DNA of 64,000 nucleotides, from the NCBI RefSeq assembly GCF_016650815.1, contig NZ_JAEKEZ010000001.1, positions 62,001 to 126,000 on the forward strand, read 5' to 3'. The DNA is from Pseudomonas sp. TH31 (GTDB taxonomy: Bacteria > Pseudomonadota > Gammaproteobacteria > Pseudomonadales > Pseudomonadaceae). Every line of letters begins with the position of its first letter. Position 1 is the first letter of the stretch. The position numbers and the translations under genes were made by a program. Positions 10,028-18,946 of the stretch are shown one piece after another. The notes under the pieces were generated by a model. The model was given only the letters and a program-made list of their open reading frames with translations, did not search any database and was not told the DNA's origin.

Positions 10028-10926
10028 CTACACCCCCAATGCACGGGCTTTCAAAAAATCGATAAATGCCCGCAGCTTCTTCGGCGTGTTATTGCGCTCA
10101 AAGTAATACAGATAAAGTGTACTGGTCGGCACCCAGTCTTCCAGCACCGACACCAATTCCCCACTGTCCAGATGCTGCGCAATAGGTGCATGGGACAAGT
10201 ACGCAAACCCGAAACCATCCAGCGCTGCCCTTAGCAGCAAATCACTGTCATTGGTCGCCAACCGTCCCTTGACCGCGATGCGCGTGTGCTTGCCGTCCTT
10301 CTCAAAATCCCAGCGGGGCAGGGCGCCTGACGCGGCGCTGCGATAGTTCAGGCATTCGTGCTGCAACAAATCCTGCGGGTGCTGCACAAGCGTCCGACAT
10401 TCCAGGTACTCCGGCGAGGCCACCACCACAAAGCGCATGTCCGCCAGAATCGGCACTACCACCATGTCTTGGGCCAGTACATCGTCGTAACGAATACCGG
10501 CATCGAAACCCTGGGTGACGATATCGATCAGGCTGTTGTCCACCGCCACTTCAAGATTTATCCCGGATGGGCCAACAGAAACCGGCGCAGCAGCGGCTGC
10601 ACAATCAAGCGGCTGGCGCTTGAGGGCACGCTCAGACGCAGCGTTCCGGCCACCTCATCACCGGCCGCCGCCGTGCTGCGCAGCGCCAGCCCCAAATCCT
10701 CCATCAATGGCGCGATCTTGCTGATCAACTGCTCGCCCGCCTCAGTGACGTTAACGCTGCGAGTGGTTCGGTTCAGCAAGCGCAACCCGAGTTGTTTCTC
10801 CAGTTCGCGCACGGCATGGCTGACCGTGGACACCGACAACCCCGTGGCATCGGCGGCACTGGTGAAACTTTTGGCCTGGGCAACCTGCATGAATAGCCGC
10901 AGTTGCTGAAAGTCCGGCTCTTTCAT
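10028..10926 (-). CDS. LysR-family transcriptional regulator, one apparent frameshift
   Basis: DNA-binding regulator of 299 residues after joining two frames. The N-terminal winged helix-turn-helix is clear (FMQVAQAKSFTSAADATGLS followed by VSTVSHAVRELEKQLG, residues about 12-48). The effector domain resumes with DNSLIDIVTQGFDAGIRYDD. The break is at the CCC run 10562-10564; one extra C on the plus strand gives HPGINLEVAVDNS across the junction, typical of this subgroup. It is transcribed divergently from the SDR at 11043 with a 116-base gap, so that SDR is its most likely target. The inducer is unknown. Confidence 0.88.
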
Positions 10927-11042
10927 TGTGTGGTTTTTCCGAAAAGGGTTTGCAGATTATGGCCCTTTTTAGGAAAGCCCGGTGTGTCCATACTCAAGCA
11001 CATCGCTCGCATCGGCGGGCAGCTACCTGGAGGAAGATCCGC

Positions 11043-11891
11043 ATGACTGCATCGACATCCAAACCGGTCTGGTTCATCACCGGCTGTTCAACAGGTTTCG
11101 GCCGGCAACTGGCCTTGCACACCCTCAGCCTCGGCTACCCGACCGTGGTCACGGCGCGTAACCCGGCGCAGGTCGAAGACATCGTCAAAGGGCATGAAGA
11201 CATTGCACTGGTCTTGAAGCTGGACGTCACCGATCCGGCGCAGGTCAACGCTGCCGTTGAGGCCGCACAAGCGCGTTTCGGCTGTATTGATGTGTTGGTG
11301 AACAACGCAGGGATCGGCTACTTCGGTTCCTTCGAAGAAAGCGATCTGGCTGAAGTGCGCAAGATGATGGACATCAACGTCTGGGGCCTCGTCGAGATGA
11401 CTCGCGCGGTGTTACCGGGGATGCGCCAGCAGCGTCGCGGGACGGTGGTGAATATCTCATCGGTCGGCGGGATCGTTGCGTTCCCTGCGGTGAGTTTCTA
11501 TCACGCGACCAAGTTTGCGGTGGAAGGGATTTCCGAATCCCTGGCCCAGGAAGTTGCGCCGCTCGGCATTAAGGTGTTGATCGTCGAACCCAGCGGTTTT
11601 CGCACCGATTGGGCGGGTCGCTCGGCCAACGAAGCGAGCCAGACCATCGACGACTACCGTGAAACGGCTGGCAAACGCCTGGACATGATCCGCGGCTACA
11701 ACGGCAAGCAACCGGGCGACCCGGTGCGGGCGGCGGTGGCCATCGTCAATGCGGTCGAGGCCGAGAATCCGCCGTTGCGTCTGTTGTTGGGCAAAGCGGC
11801 ACTGGCCGGTGGTCGCGGCAAGATCGAAGCCCTGCGCAAGGACTTTGAAGGTTGGGCGAGTGTCAGCGAAGGCGCTGACTTCCCAAGCTAA
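11043..11891 (+). CDS. Short-chain dehydrogenase/reductase
   Basis: NAD(P)-dependent oxidoreductase of 282 residues from ATG 11043. The cofactor motif TGCSTGFG is at residues 13-20, NNAGIGYFGS near 90, and the catalytic YHATK near 155. The TGCSTGFG variant and the later EPSGFRTDWAG segment are typical of a common proteobacterial SDR subgroup with no fixed substrate. The gene is divergent from the LysR regulator, which probably controls it. A longer frame begins at 10926 but would start inside the regulator's promoter region. Confidence 0.88.
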   Translation: MTASTSKPVWFITGCSTGFGRQLALHTLSLGYPTVVTARNPAQVEDIVKGHEDIALVLKLDVTDPAQVNAAVEAAQARFGCIDVLVNNAGIGYFGSFEESDLAEVRKMMDINVWGLVEMTRAVLPGMRQQRRGTVVNISSVGGIVAFPAVSFYHATKFAVEGISESLAQEVAPLGIKVLIVEPSGFRTDWAGRSANEASQTIDDYRETAGKRLDMIRGYNGKQPGDPVRAAVAIVNAVEAENPPLRLLLGKAALAGGRGKIEALRKDFEGWASVSEGADFPS

Positions 11892-11932
11892 AAGTCGCGA
11901 CGCAAAACAAAATGTGGGAGCAAGCCCAGGCT

Positions 11933-12085
11933 CTGTAGCAGCTGTCGAGCCCCGGCGAGGCTGCGTTCGGCTGCGAAGCAGTCGTAAAACCTGAGCGCGA
12001 GGGTATCCTGAAATACCGCGTCGCCTGATTTTACGACTGCTTCGCAGCCGAACGCAGCCTCGCCGGGGCTCGACAGCTGCTACAG
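11933..12085. repeat. REPIN-like element with perfect 57-base inverted arms
   Basis: The left arm 11933-11989 (CTGTAGCAGCTGTCGAGC...GTCGTAAAA) is repeated exactly as reverse complement at 12029-12085, around a 39-base centre. Each arm contains the shorter palindromic core CGAGCCCCGGCGAGGCTGCG. A fragment of another REP class (GTGGGAGCAAGCC, about 11914-11926) lies just before it. The element fills the gap between the convergent SDR and puuB genes and probably also stops transcription. Size and form match REPINs, which RAYT transposases are thought to mobilise in trans in Pseudomonas; no such transposase gene is in this window. Confidence 0.85.
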
Positions 12086-12088
12086 GGC

Positions 12089-13372
12089 TTAGTAGCCGAA
12101 CTTGTCCCGTAGTCCGTAATACCAGGCACCCAGCGCCGCAAACGGCGTCCGCAACAATTGCCCACCCGGAAACGGGTAATGCGGCAAATCCGCAAACGCA
12201 TCAAACCGCTCAGCCTGACCGCGCAATGCCTCGGCCAGCACCTTGCCCGCCAGGTGCGTGTAGGTCACGCCATGGCCGCTGCAACCCTGGGAATAGTAGA
12301 TGTTGTCACCCAGCCGTCCGACCTGCGGAAGACGCGACAGCGTCAGCAGGAAGTTTCCGGTCCAGGCGTAATCAATTTTCACGTCCTTGAGCTGCGCAAA
12401 GGCCTTGAGCATCTTCGGCCGGATAATCGCTTCAATATTCGCCGGATCCCGCGCGCCATACACCACGCCACCGCCGAAGACCAAACGCTTGTCCCCGGTC
12501 AGGCGGTAGTAGTCGAGCAGGTAATTGCAGTCTTCGACGCAGTAATCCTGCGGCAACAAACTCTTGGCCAGCGCATCGCCCAACGGTTCGGTGGTGATCA
12601 CCTGAGTCCCGCACGGCATCGACTTCGCCGCCAACTCCGGCACCAGATTGCCAAGGTAGGCGTTGCCCGCAACGATGATGAACTTGGCCCTGACCTTGCC
12701 CTGTGGCGTATGCACCACCGGATTCGCCCCGCGCTCGATGCGCACGGCCGGCGACTGTTCATAAATAGTGCCGCCCAGCGACTCGACAGCGGCCGCTTCA
12801 CCGAGTGCCAGGTTCAACGGATGAATGTGCCCGCCGCTCATGTCGAGCATGCCGCCGACATACTGATCGCAGCCCACCACTTCACGAATGCGCCTTTGAT
12901 CCAGCAACTCAAGCTGCGAGTGACCGAAGCGCTCCCACAGACGCTTCTGGGATTCCAGATGGCCCATCTGCTTGGCGGTGATGGCGGCGAACACACCGCC
13001 GTCCTTCAAGTCGCACTGGATATTATATTTGGCGACCCGCTCACGAATGATCCGCCCGCCCTCGAACGCCATCTGCCCCAGCAACTGAGCCTGCTTGGGG
13101 CCGACACTGCGCTCGATCACATCGATGTCACGGCTATAACTGTTAACGATCTGCCCGCCATTACGCCCCGAGGCACCAAACCCGACCTTGGCCGCCTCCA
13201 GCACGGTTACCCGAAAACCGTTCTCCAGCAGAAACAGGGCAGAGGACAACCCGGTGTAACCGGCGCCGATTACACAGACATCAGTTTCCACGTCATCCTG
13301 TAAAGCCGGACGCGGCGGAACCGCATTGGCCGATGCGGCGTAATAGGACTCTGGGTAAGGGGTGTTCGCCAT
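12089..13372 (-). CDS. puuB: Gamma-glutamylputrescine oxidase-like FAD-dependent oxidoreductase
   Basis: FAD-dependent amine oxidase of 427 residues, very similar in pattern to PuuB: SYYAASAN near residue 9, the dinucleotide motif GAGYTGLSSALFLLE at 37-51, and GFGASGRNGGQIVNSYSRDIDVIE at about 63-86. PuuB oxidises gamma-glutamylputrescine during putrescine breakdown. The gene stands alone on the minus strand, with the REPIN at its 3' end and the tRNA-Val promoter region divergent at its 5' end. Other members of this DadA-like family act on different amines, so the substrate is an inference from the N-terminal match. Confidence 0.82.
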   Translation of the reverse strand: MANTPYPESYYAASANAVPPRPALQDDVETDVCVIGAGYTGLSSALFLLENGFRVTVLEAAKVGFGASGRNGGQIVNSYSRDIDVIERSVGPKQAQLLGQMAFEGGRIIRERVAKYNIQCDLKDGGVFAAITAKQMGHLESQKRLWERFGHSQLELLDQRRIREVVGCDQYVGGMLDMSGGHIHPLNLALGEAAAVESLGGTIYEQSPAVRIERGANPVVHTPQGKVRAKFIIVAGNAYLGNLVPELAAKSMPCGTQVITTEPLGDALAKSLLPQDYCVEDCNYLLDYYRLTGDKRLVFGGGVVYGARDPANIEAIIRPKMLKAFAQLKDVKIDYAWTGNFLLTLSRLPQVGRLGDNIYYSQGCSGHGVTYTHLAGKVLAEALRGQAERFDAFADLPHYPFPGGQLLRTPFAALGAWYYGLRDKFGY

Positions 13373-13514
13373 CCTGCTGCCTCTGTTTAATATATTTTAC
13401 GAGTGCGCCGATCCTACCCGAGTTAAAAAACCGCCGCCAGCCACCGGAAAATCTTCTTCCCGGCAGCAAAATTAAATATTTTGCATATTCATAGGGTTAG
13501 CTCGAAAAAAGGTG

Positions 13515-13542
13515 TTGACACCCCTCCGGAATTCCGTAGAAT
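13515..13542 (+). promoter_or_regulatory. Sigma-70 promoter of tRNA-Val
   Basis: A perfect -35 TTGACA (13515-13520) and a -10 TAGAAT (13537-13542) are separated by 16 bases. The tRNA begins 13 bases after the -10, leaving a very short leader, and a GC-rich discriminator (GCCGCC) follows, as is common for stringently controlled stable-RNA promoters. Confidence 0.85.
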
Positions 13543-13555
13543 GCCGCCTCACAGC

Positions 13556-13632
13556 AGGCACGTAGCTCAGTTGGTTAGAGCACCACCTTGACATGGTGGG
13601 GGTCGTTGGTTCGAGTCCAATCGCGCCTACCA
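13556..13632 (+). tRNA. tRNA-Val (GAC anticodon)
   Basis: 77-base tRNA with encoded CCA. The D-arm carries GTAGCTCAGTTGGTTAGAGC, the anticodon stem CCACC/GGTGG encloses loop TTGACAT with anticodon GAC at 13590-13592, and the T-loop is TTCGAGT. The body from the D-arm to the T-arm follows the bacterial tRNA-Val(GAC) pattern. The acceptor stem pairs AGGCACG with CGCGCCT except for an A-C mismatch at the fifth pair. Confidence 0.95.
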
Positions 13633-13661
13633 AACAAAATCCGCTCTGCTGGGCGGTCTAG

Positions 13662-13692
13662 AAGGGCTCACCGAAAGGTGGGCCCTTTTTTG
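13662..13692 (+). terminator. Intrinsic terminator of tRNA-Val
   Basis: An 11-base stem (AAGGGCTCACC at 13662-13672 with GGTGGGCCCTT at 13677-13687, one G-T pair) closes a GAAA tetraloop and runs into T6. Confidence 0.9.
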
Positions 13693-13802
13693 TTGTCCCC
13701 AAATCCGTATTTTCAGAATCAGCACTTTGAGATTGAATGACCGCAATTTTCGGTGCGGCGCCGGGTACTGGCAAATGTCGCCCCATTCAAAATAGTCGGT
13801 TG

Positions 13803-14216
13803 CTATCCCGCGCCGCGCTTACTTGGTTTTGGAGGCGCGTCAGGACACTCATCGGCCCATCGCGTAACCGTCATGTCATTGAATTGCTCCCCAATGGTGT
13901 CGACGCGCAGGCAAGCGCCGTTCTTTGAGTAGAACAAGATGCAGCGCGAACTATCAAAAGAGCAGACATCGACCTCGAAGAACTTGCGTGCAGCCAGCTC
14001 CCGCTCCGCGCCACTATGTTCATAGCCGTCGGTGGTATGCATCCGCGTCGGCTTCCATCCTTGTTTGACGAGATTGGCCCTGGCCGCGCCCAAGGGCTCA
14101 CCGACCGCGATGCCTGCCGGCCCGCGCCTGTCGCTTGTCGCCTTCGAGCCATCCGCAAATGCTGCGCTGGTGCCAATGCAATAAAGTGCGACGAGCGCGA
14201 GGATCGAAGCCTTCAT
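13803..14216 (-). CDS. Small exported protein coupled to the muramidase gene; candidate immunity protein
   Basis: Unrecognised protein of 137 residues. It has a clear Sec signal peptide (MKASILALVALYCIGTSAAFA), predicting a periplasmic mature form of about 116 residues. Four Cys remain in the mature region (VCSFDSSRC, GACL, DEC), which would suit disulfides. Its ATG (14214-14216) overlaps the TGA of the upstream muramidase gene, so the two are translated together. A cytoplasm-made peptidoglycan enzyme paired with a periplasmic small protein is the layout of effector-immunity pairs, but this is inference from layout only. A substrate-binding or inhibitor role is also possible. Confidence 0.6.
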   Translation of the reverse strand: MKASILALVALYCIGTSAAFADGSKATSDRRGPAGIAVGEPLGAARANLVKQGWKPTRMHTTDGYEHSGAERELAARKFFEVDVCSFDSSRCILFYSKNGACLRVDTIGEQFNDMTVTRWADECPDAPPKPSKRGAG

Positions 14217-14816
14217 TTAACAACCCCTCCAGCCGATTTGTAGCTCGCCAAAAACGCTGAATACTCGACATACGGCTGCGGCGGATAATGATTCGCCTTA
14301 CCAGGACCTTCGGGAAGTGCCGCCCACCTCGTTGCCGCCTTCGGCATTGCTCCCGGATGTCGCCGGTCTTGATCTTGTCGATCACACCGAGGGTGCGCAG
14401 AATGTCCACCGCCATAAGGTCTTGCGTATTAGGCGTAAAGTCGGTGAGCTCCATCTTTCCGGCATACTCGCGCCAATTGGCAATGTTAATTTGATACCTG
14501 CCCGATGCTGTAATTGATTCGCCGTAACCTGCCCCCGGATCGGTGGACTCATCAGTGAAAGTCCATTTTCCAGTTAAAACCCTGTGCCCAGCCATAACCA
14601 TATTTCGCGTGGTAGTTACTTCCTTCGAATTCGGCAATGGCATCAAAAAATGCCTTCACGTTCTTATTCTTCAAATACTCTTCATTCTCGGCTCGTCTTT
14701 TCTTTTGTTTGGTTGACAGCTGTTTGGCTAAAAAGTGTGTGGCCAACTGCTTGGTTATTGCATCGGAGGGGAGGTCGTGACCAACGCAGGAAGATAATGG
14801 TGTTGCAGCGGGTCAT
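14213..14816 (-). CDS. Lambda-endolysin-like (GH104) muramidase / lytic transglycosylase, disrupted by apparent frameshifts
   Basis: Joined frames give about 200 residues resembling phage lambda R: FFDAIAEFEGSN with the likely catalytic Glu, then ASGRYQINIANWREY, LTDFTPNTQDLMAVDILRT, and RWAALPEGPG. There is no signal peptide or membrane segment. Reading needs three corrections on the plus strand: one G fewer at 14810-14812, one T fewer at 14566-14569, and one G more at 14355-14356. Only the last part (frames ending at 14213) reaches ...YVEYSAFLASYKSAGG. The proposed ATG is 14816; TTG 14746 is the alternative. The TGA overlaps the start of the exported partner protein. A prophage origin is possible, but no holin or other phage genes are nearby. 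It may also be a decaying gene. Confidence 0.68.
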
Positions 14817-15024
14817 GGTGATGGGTGAGTTAGCGGTGATCGAGTACTGGAAAACCACAAGCCCGGGTAGTCGCCAGGCACTGTAACGAGGGCATTTCCC
14901 CCACATTATAGGTTTTTTGACAGCTGTCGCATGGCTGGAAATCCCTCACTCCCGCTGTGCTTTGAACCTGACCGGCAAACCCCGTTCAAGCAGGATTTGC
15001 CAGCCTTTCGCACCAACGAGGGCG

Positions 15025-15339
15025 TTACGCCTTGGTGTTAATGATCTCGCCAGTGATCTGCCCGTTACCGTTCACAACGCCAGCCGTCGGCGCTGGAGTG
15101 TGTGCAGGTTGATGGTGGTGCTTTTGCATCAAGTGCTGCGCCTGACGATCACCATGCCCTGCTTCTTGAGCGGTTTGCGCAGCTGTTTCGTTGGCTTCTT
15201 TCAGGGCTGCCGCAACATTGCTCGTCGCGGTGGCGACGGCTGTGGTGCTCTGATTTTCTTTCGCCGCAGGCTGACTCTGGGCAGAACTTTGCCCGTTGAT
15301 AGTCACTGCGGTTGAAGCGGATACGGCTCCGATGGACAT
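15025..15339 (-). CDS. Small Ala/Gln/Thr-rich protein, possibly FlxA-related
   Basis: 104-residue protein starting MSIGAVSASTAVTINGQS at ATG 15339; a longer frame exists to 15462 but lacks family-like sequence. It is rich in Ala, Thr, Gln and Ser, with a central segment (SNVAAALKEANETAAQTAQ) that could form a helix and a His-rich stretch (KHHHQPAH). The start and composition resemble the FlxA-like protein at 24114, suggesting distant paralogues. No catalytic motif is seen and the function is unknown. Confidence 0.55.
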   Translation of the reverse strand: MSIGAVSASTAVTINGQSSAQSQPAAKENQSTTAVATATSNVAAALKEANETAAQTAQEAGHGDRQAQHLMQKHHHQPAHTPAPTAGVVNGNGQITGEIINTKA

Positions 15340-15706
15340 AGAGAGCTCTCGACTGATTGGATTGCACAGGTGTTTTTTAATCATTGCGATTACATCAACG
15401 TTACCCGTTAAGTCCTTGCCCGCAGGGCTGTTTTTGCCTGGCCCTCCTCGATATCGACTCATGGCGGCGCCTAGCGTAGGCGCGCAGTTGTAGGGCCCTT
15501 GTCAGATAAAGGTGAAAGCTTCGTGGTTTGGCGCGACGAGCCCGTAATTTGGCCCATGCATAAGCGTCGACTGTCGTGCTGAAGGTTTTGCAGGTAAGCC
15601 TGGGGGCGGCTGGAGATTTTTCAGGTAGGGGGTGCAGGTGAGTATCGCAGTCCGATATTTTTCCGCGTCGGACCCACGCGGTAGAGCAAGGCGACTGGGG
15701 GCGGCC
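15340..15706. other. 367-base intergenic region, no gene seen
   Basis: Neither strand shows a convincing coding frame with a ribosome-binding site. It should hold the promoter of the minus-strand gene ending at 15025. Nothing else could be recognised. Confidence 0.5.
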
Positions 15707-15919
15707 TTACTTGGCGTTCAACTTCTTCAGTTCTTCATAAGTCGCCGACTGTACAAACCAGAAGCCGGAAACGATGCACCAGGTCAGGGTGCCCGCAATG
15801 AAAATGCCTGCCCCGGACCAGAAGCCCTGAACGAACACCATCACCACTGCCATGATCCAGATAACGGCCAGCGCGACATACAGAACTACGTTGTTTACGC
15901 CAATTACGAACTCTTTCAC
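15707..15919 (-). CDS. Small two-segment membrane protein
   Basis: 70-residue protein with GTG start at 15919 and AAGGGAT about 7 bases upstream. Two hydrophobic segments are evident (LYVALAVIWIMAVVMVFVQ around 13-31 and GIFIAGTLTWCIVSGFWFV around 38-56), followed by a charged tail ending EELKKLNAK. It looks like a conserved small Pseudomonas inner-membrane protein. No function is recognised and its neighbours give no clue. Confidence 0.65.
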   Translation of the reverse strand: MKEFVIGVNNVVLYVALAVIWIMAVVMVFVQGFWSGAGIFIAGTLTWCIVSGFWFVQSATYEELKKLNAK

Positions 15920-16049
15920 GTCTATATCCCTTTTGAATGATTGTCCTCTGGCTCCTTACACAAGGGCCAGTGGGCGGCATGATAGGGAGATAGCTGGCGG
16001 GTCACCAGTCATGTCGCGGCTTGTTACTCAAATTGCCGAATAAGTACGA

Positions 16050-17453
16050 TCACCTCTCCAGCACCCGCCCCGGAAAGAACAACTCAAAACACGTCTCCCC
16101 ATTCTCGCTGGTGACGCCATACCGGCCGCTGTGCAACTGCATGATCGTCGCCACAATCGACAACCCCAGACCATTCGATTGCGCCGACCGCTCCCGCGAC
16201 TCATCCACCCGATAAAACCGCTCAAACAGTTTCGGCAGATGCTGCGGCGCAATGGTCGCGCCCTGGTTACTCACCCGCAGGCTGATCCCGTCGGAGGAGG
16301 GCGTCGCACTCACCACCAATTCAGAATCCGGCGCGCCATATTTGATGGCGTTGGCGCACAAGTTGGCCAGCGCCCGGCGCAACAACATCGGCTCGGCCCA
16401 GATCACGCCGCTGCCATGGGCCTTGATGCTGATCCCGGCATCCGCCGCCAACCCTTCGAAATAGTCCGCCATGCGCTCCATTTCGTCCGCCGCGTCCAGT
16501 TCCTGGCGTTGGCGCAAGGCGCTGGCGGGGTCGGTGCGGGCCAGGAACAGCATGTTGTCGAGCATGCGCGCCAGGCGTTCGAGTTCTTCGACGTTGGAGG
16601 CGAGCAGTTGTTGGTAGGCTTCAACGCTGCGGCTTTGCTGGAGGGCGACTTGGGTTTCGCCGAGCAGGTTGTTGATCGGGGTGCGCAGTTCGTGGGCCAT
16701 GTCGGTGGAGACTTGGCCGAGTTGGATAAAGCCTGTGGCGAGGCGATCGAGGACGCCGTTGAAGGCGTCGATCATCGGCAGCACTTCCAGCGGCGCGCCG
16801 TGGCTGTCGAGGCGTTCGGTGAGGTTGCCGACGCCGATGCCCTGAGCGTGGGCCGCGAGACGACGCAGTGGGCGCAACCCGCGATAGAGCAGCAAGTAGC
16901 CGCAGAGGGCGAGCAACAACGCGGCGATACTGGCGAGGATGTAAACCCGCAGTCGGTAATTGGCGAGCACGCTGGTGCGCTCGGTCATCAGCCGCCCGGC
17001 CACCACTTGCAGGCTGCCCAGGTCGCCCGAATCGATGGTCGCCGCCAGCGCCGCGAAGGGCACGCCATCGACGCCGGGGAAGTGCTGCACGTCGGTCAGC
17101 ACCAGCGGATGGTCCATTGTCACCGGCGATAAGGTCGGCATGTCGAGGTTGCCGGGGTTGACCACCAGCAACGGCTTTTGCCCCGGCGCACCAATCATCA
17201 GCAGGGATTCGCGGTTGCCGAGCATGTTCTGGAACAACGCCGGTTTGCTCTTGATCAGGTCCAGGGTGTTGCTGTCATTCAGGAAGGTGCGCAGTTGATC
17301 GACGCGGGTGACCAGCGCGGCATCGTCCCGGCGGATCAGCTCACGCTCCAGCTCGCGATACAAACACACGCCCAGCGTGATCAGCGAGGCAAACGCCAGC
17401 AAGGCAAACAGCAGCGCCAGTCGCAGGGTCAGGGAATGCGGCCGACTGTTCAT
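16050..17453 (-). CDS. Heavy-metal sensor histidine kinase (CopS/CusS-like)
   Basis: 467-residue inner-membrane sensor kinase. The order is: N-terminal membrane segment (about 10-29), periplasmic sensing domain, second membrane segment ([21 protein letters not shown], about 179-199), HAMP, H-box [17 protein letters not shown]-box [12 protein letters not shown] and G-box [11 protein letters not shown]. The architecture and short periplasmic domain match heavy-metal (usually copper) sensors of the CusS/IrlS class. The start overlaps the regulator stop by 4 bases, so the two are coupled. The actual metal is not provable from sequence. Confidence 0.9.
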   Translation of the reverse strand: MNSRPHSLTLRLALLFALLAFASLITLGVCLYRELERELIRRDDAALVTRVDQLRTFLNDSNTLDLIKSKPALFQNMLGNRESLLMIGAPGQKPLLVVNPGNLDMPTLSPVTMDHPLVLTDVQHFPGVDGVPFAALAATIDSGDLGSLQVVAGRLMTERTSVLANYRLRVYILASIAALLLALCGYLLLYRGLRPLRRLAAHAQGIGVGNLTERLDSHGAPLEVLPMIDAFNGVLDRLATGFIQLGQVSTDMAHELRTPINNLLGETQVALQQSRSVEAYQQLLASNVEELERLARMLDNMLFLARTDPASALRQRQELDAADEMERMADYFEGLAADAGISIKAHGSGVIWAEPMLLRRALANLCANAIKYGAPDSELVVSATPSSDGISLRVSNQGATIAPQHLPKLFERFYRVDESRERSAQSNGLGLSIVATIMQLHSGRYGVTSENGETCFELFFPGRVLER

Positions 17454-18121
17454 GGTTGCGTATCAAAGCGATAGCCGATACCGCGCACGCTGTGAATCAG
17501 TTTTAGCTGGAACGGGTCGTCGACTTTCAAGCGCAAGCGTCGCACGGCAACGTCGACCACATTGGTGTCGCTGTCGAAGTTCATGTCCCACACCCGCGAG
17601 GCAATCAGCGAGCGCGACAGCACCTGGCCCTGATGCGTGGTGAACAAGTGCAGCAGGGCGAATTCCTTGTTGGTCAGGGTGATCCGCACGCCGGCACGGG
17701 TGACGCGGCGCTTGAGCACGTCGATTTGCAGGTCGGCGATTTGCAGTTGTTCTTCTTCGCGGGACGGACCGCGACGGGTCAGGGTGCGCAGGCGCGCCAC
17801 CAGTTCGGCGAAGGAAAACGGTTTTATCAGGTAATCGTCGGCGCCGAGTTCCAGGCCCTTGATGCGGTCGGCGATGTCGTCGCGGGCACTGAGGAACAGC
17901 ACCGGCGTATCGGCCTCCTTGCGCAAGCGCCGCAGGACTTCCCAGCCGTCCATTTTCGGCATCATGACATCGAGCACGATGACGTCGAACGAGGTTTCCA
18001 GGGCCAGGTGCAAGCCGTCCGCGCCATTGCGCGCCAGGCTGACCGAGTAACCGAGTTCCTGCAGGCCGTTGAGCAGGTAGTTACCTGCCTTGGGCTCGTC
18101 TTCAACGACAAGGATATTCAT
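17450..18121 (-). CDS. Heavy-metal response regulator (CopR/CusR-like, OmpR family)
   Basis: 223-residue response regulator. The receiver domain has the acidic pocket (EDE at 7-9), the phospho-acceptor Asp51 in [15 protein letters not shown], and Lys in [13 protein letters not shown]. The C-terminal winged helix has the OmpR/PhoB pattern ([50 protein letters not shown]). It is co-transcribed with the kinase and probably with the DUF2790 gene 101 bases upstream. No copper-efflux genes lie within the window, so targets must be elsewhere or limited to this operon. Confidence 0.92.
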   Translation of the reverse strand: MNILVVEDEPKAGNYLLNGLQELGYSVSLARNGADGLHLALETSFDVIVLDVMMPKMDGWEVLRRLRKEADTPVLFLSARDDIADRIKGLELGADDYLIKPFSFAELVARLRTLTRRGPSREEEQLQIADLQIDVLKRRVTRAGVRITLTNKEFALLHLFTTHQGQVLSRSLIASRVWDMNFDSDTNVVDVAVRRLRLKVDDPFQLKLIHSVRGIGYRFDTQP

Positions 18122-18222
18122 GGTCGGTTTCCGTCAGAAATCATTGCGCCGTGAACGGCGTGAGCCAGTGTAGCCCGATCATCTGCACCTGATGCGAGCT
18201 GCACCGTGCTGGCGACGCACAA

Positions 18223-18480
18223 TCAATGATCATTGGTGCAACCGGAGCCTTCAACCTGGTAATCCAGCACATGCTCCTGACCCTTGTGGTCCAGGTAATC
18301 GAGTCGCGCAGGAATGATGCCGCACTCTTGCGAAATGTCAGTGGTGGACAGGACTTTAGCAACGTCCAGGTGTACGAAGAAACCGCTCTTGTCGTGTATC
18401 ACCGGCGCCTGCGGCTGGGTGTCGGCAAAGGCTGAGCCGGTGGCGAGGAGGGCGGCGAAACCGAGGATTAACATTTTCAT
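18223..18480 (-). CDS. DUF2790-type small exported protein
   Basis: 85-residue protein with a signal peptide (cleavage near GSAFA, residue 19) and the DUF2790 pattern YLDHKGQEHVLDYQVEGSGC near the C-terminus, with Cys at ECGIIPARL and at GSGC. ATG 18480 has GAGA-rich sequence upstream. It lies immediately before the CopRS-like pair on the same strand, and small periplasmic proteins of this family are often found near metal-response systems in Pseudomonas. The role is unknown; a metal-related periplasmic function is inferred from position. Confidence 0.72.
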   Translation of the reverse strand: MKMLILGFAALLATGSAFADTQPQAPVIHDKSGFFVHLDVAKVLSTTDISQECGIIPARLDYLDHKGQEHVLDYQVEGSGCTNDH

Positions 18481-18946
18481 GAGGTGTCTCTCTCTGAGAT
18501 CTGGATGTAGGTGACTGCCGGTTGAGTAGCTGGGCAGTGAGCTCAGGTTAACGAGGCGATCCAGACAGCCGACCAACAGTTGAATGACAAAGTTGTAATC
18601 AAAATCGACTGGGGAATTACGGCTGTTGGCAATGGGTTGTTGCACGGCGAACAGGGCCAGGGCTTTGTCGTGAGGAGCATCACCGGCGAAGTACTTAAGG
18701 AGGGCATCCTGCTTCAGCGTGAGGTAACCGTCGTGCTCCTCGGTGCCTGCGCGCACGGGCATGGCCGGGTAATTGCCGGCGAGGGCGACGCAATCTGCTC
18801 CAGCGTCCGGAGCCCGGGCAGCGACGTCAGACCTAAAGACACAAATGGTCGAAGATCTCACTCAGCGCCTGAGTCGGCGTCCGGCGGGTACCGCTGACGG
18901 TGCAGGGCTGGTGTGAAAACGAGGCCCTGCGTGTAAACGTCGGGGC
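18481..18946. other. 466-base region without a recognisable gene
   Basis: An open frame continues upstream of the DUF2790 gene on the minus strand as far as 18861, but it has no supporting start site and no recognisable sequence. The promoter for DUF2790-copRS should be here. No copper-box or terminator could be defined with confidence. Confidence 0.45.

Noticed and set aside
14213..14816. Prophage lysis cassette
   Set aside because: Apart from the endolysin-like gene there is no holin, spanin, tail or integrase gene in the surroundings; the partner has a signal peptide but no membrane helix of holin type.
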